In this document: in pieces, positions 63,535 through 64,000 of the stretch
Numbering within the stretch: the stretch's first letter is position 1
Layout: each line of letters begins with the position of its first letter
From: Amycolatopsis jiangsuensis
GTDB lineage: Bacteria; Actinomycetota; Actinomycetes; Mycobacteriales; Pseudonocardiaceae
NCBI RefSeq assembly: GCF_014204865.1
Contig: NZ_JACHMG010000001.1
Coordinates: 3,002,501-3,066,500 of the forward strand
Reading direction: 5' to 3'
DNA length: 64,000 nucleotides
Program-made: the position numbers and the translations under genes
The notes under the pieces: generated by a model
What the model saw: the letters and a program-made list of their open reading frames with translations, nothing else
What the model was told of the DNA's origin: nothing
Database searches by the model: none

Positions 63535-64000
63535 TCACAGCGTGGCGGGCGCCAGGGTCGCCGGTGCCCCGCCACGCCATACGCGCTGGACCTCGAGGGT
63601 GTCGCCGATGGTGACCGTCGGGTCGCCGGTCACCATCGTGAGGTCGGCTCGCAGGCCCGGCCGAATGCGGCCGCGGTCGGCAAGGCCGAACCGTCGCGCG
63701 GGAACGGAAGTCACCGCCCGCAGTGCCTCGATCGGCGTCCAGCCTGCCCGCACCAGGAGCCGTAGCTCTCCGTGCAGACTGACCCCGTGGGCCATTCCCG
63801 GCGCGCCGAGATGCGCGGCGTCCGTGCCCGCGAGGATGTCGACGCCGGCTCGATGCAGCGCCGCGAGTGTTTCGAACGCGTAGCCGAGGTTCTCGTGCGA
63901 GCTCGTCGCAATCGTACCCGACAGGTTGTCGAGCCATTCCGGCGTCAGCTTGGCGCGCACCCGCGGATCCTTCGCGAGCTCGGCACCGGTGGACTCGCCG
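63535..64000 (-). CDS. Amidohydrolase family protein, C-terminal part only
   Basis: About 155 codons are present and the gene continues past the right edge. It has 'RAGVDILAGTDAAHLGAPGM' with the metal-binding aspartate, 'LRLLVRAGWTPIEALRAVT' and 'RFGLADRGRIRPGLRADLTM', characteristic of imidazolonepropionase-like amidohydrolases (HutI/prolidase group). It probably hydrolyses a cyclic amide or dipeptide-like bond with a zinc or manganese centre. The substrate cannot be inferred from the part seen. Confidence 0.85.
   Translation of the reverse strand, partial: GESTGAELAKDPRVRAKLTPEWLDNLSGTIATSSHENLGYAFETLAALHRAGVDILAGTDAAHLGAPGMAHGVSLHGELRLLVRAGWTPIEALRAVTSVPARRFGLADRGRIRPGLRADLTMVTGDPTVTIGDTLEVQRVWRGGAPATLAPATL

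Overview
This window comes from a high-GC actinomycete (about 70% G+C by eye, GTG and TTG starts, many 4-base stop/start overlaps). The best fit is a member of the Pseudonocardiaceae such as Amycolatopsis. The reasons are a FasR-fabD-fabH-acpP-fabF locus, AhpE and DUF3052 next to an actinobacterial homodimeric AceE, an Lsr2-type domain, and a perfect intergenic palindrome (56276-56303) of a kind I recall from that family. The genus is an inference. No phage, IS element, CRISPR array or rRNA is visible. Most of the window is core metabolism with islands of accessory or decaying DNA.

Layout. 1-2.7 kb: an LtrA-like gene cut by the left edge, a gap, and a DHA2 exporter coupled to the end of dnaE (2.7-6.3 kb). 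6.5-9.7 kb: an asparagine operon (FCD-type GntR regulator, permease, asparaginase). 9.7-14 kb: a CocE-type hydrolase, a GntR/phosphoesterase pair and a divergent class V aminotransferase around a shared inverted-repeat operator. 14.1-14.7 kb: a terminator, a Uma2 pseudogene and tRNA-Val(UAC). 14.8-18.9 kb: ahpE, DUF3052 and aceE. 19-22.4 kb: lactate oxidation and uptake (lldD-like, lctP). 22.4-27.4 kb: pnuC, a TM-helix membrane protein, a 900-bp gene-free repeat block, and an ABC-2 exporter. 27.6-32.5 kb: fasR and the type II fatty-acid operon fabD-fabH-acpP-fabF. 32.5-37.5 kb: DUF3145, two membrane-anchored proteins and a dihydrolipoamide-dehydrogenase-like flavoprotein. 37.6-38.8 kb: an unusual Lsr2-domain protein with a histone-H1-like tail. 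38.8-42.3 kb: the proton-translocating transhydrogenase pntAa-pntAb-pntB with a lipoate ligase. 42.4-45.7 kb: a TetR regulator divergent from a desaturase electron-transfer pair (DesT/desCB-like) with an operator-like palindrome between. 46-49.1 kb: a two-component system, a YjbQ protein and a HAD phosphatase. 49.3-54.6 kb: an MprF-like synthase with a rhomboid-like membrane half, a repeat-rich membrane protein and proS. 54.7-58.9 kb: a VOC protein, a 14-bp tandem array, yaaA, a D-amino-acid-oxidase-like gene with a duplicated 3' end, and a broken carotenoid-dehydrogenase-like gene. 59-64 kb: a RIO kinase, a DEAD-box helicase with a long leader, bioF, a TetR relic and a partial amidohydrolase.

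How the genes fit together. The centre is acetyl-CoA and lipid metabolism: lactate uptake and oxidation feed pyruvate dehydrogenase, FasR drives chain building, transhydrogenase can supply NADPH, and the TetR/desaturase unit adjusts unsaturation. As I recall it, in Mycobacterium tuberculosis aceE sits directly beside the FasR-like gene and fabD. Here about 8.6 kb of lactate, pnuC, repeat and ABC-transporter DNA lies between them.

Most notable: the Lsr2/H1-tail chimera (37603-38763), an array of ten 11-bp direct repeats (24538-24647), the DesT/FabR-like palindrome (43141-43158), and a set of genes caught in the act of decay.
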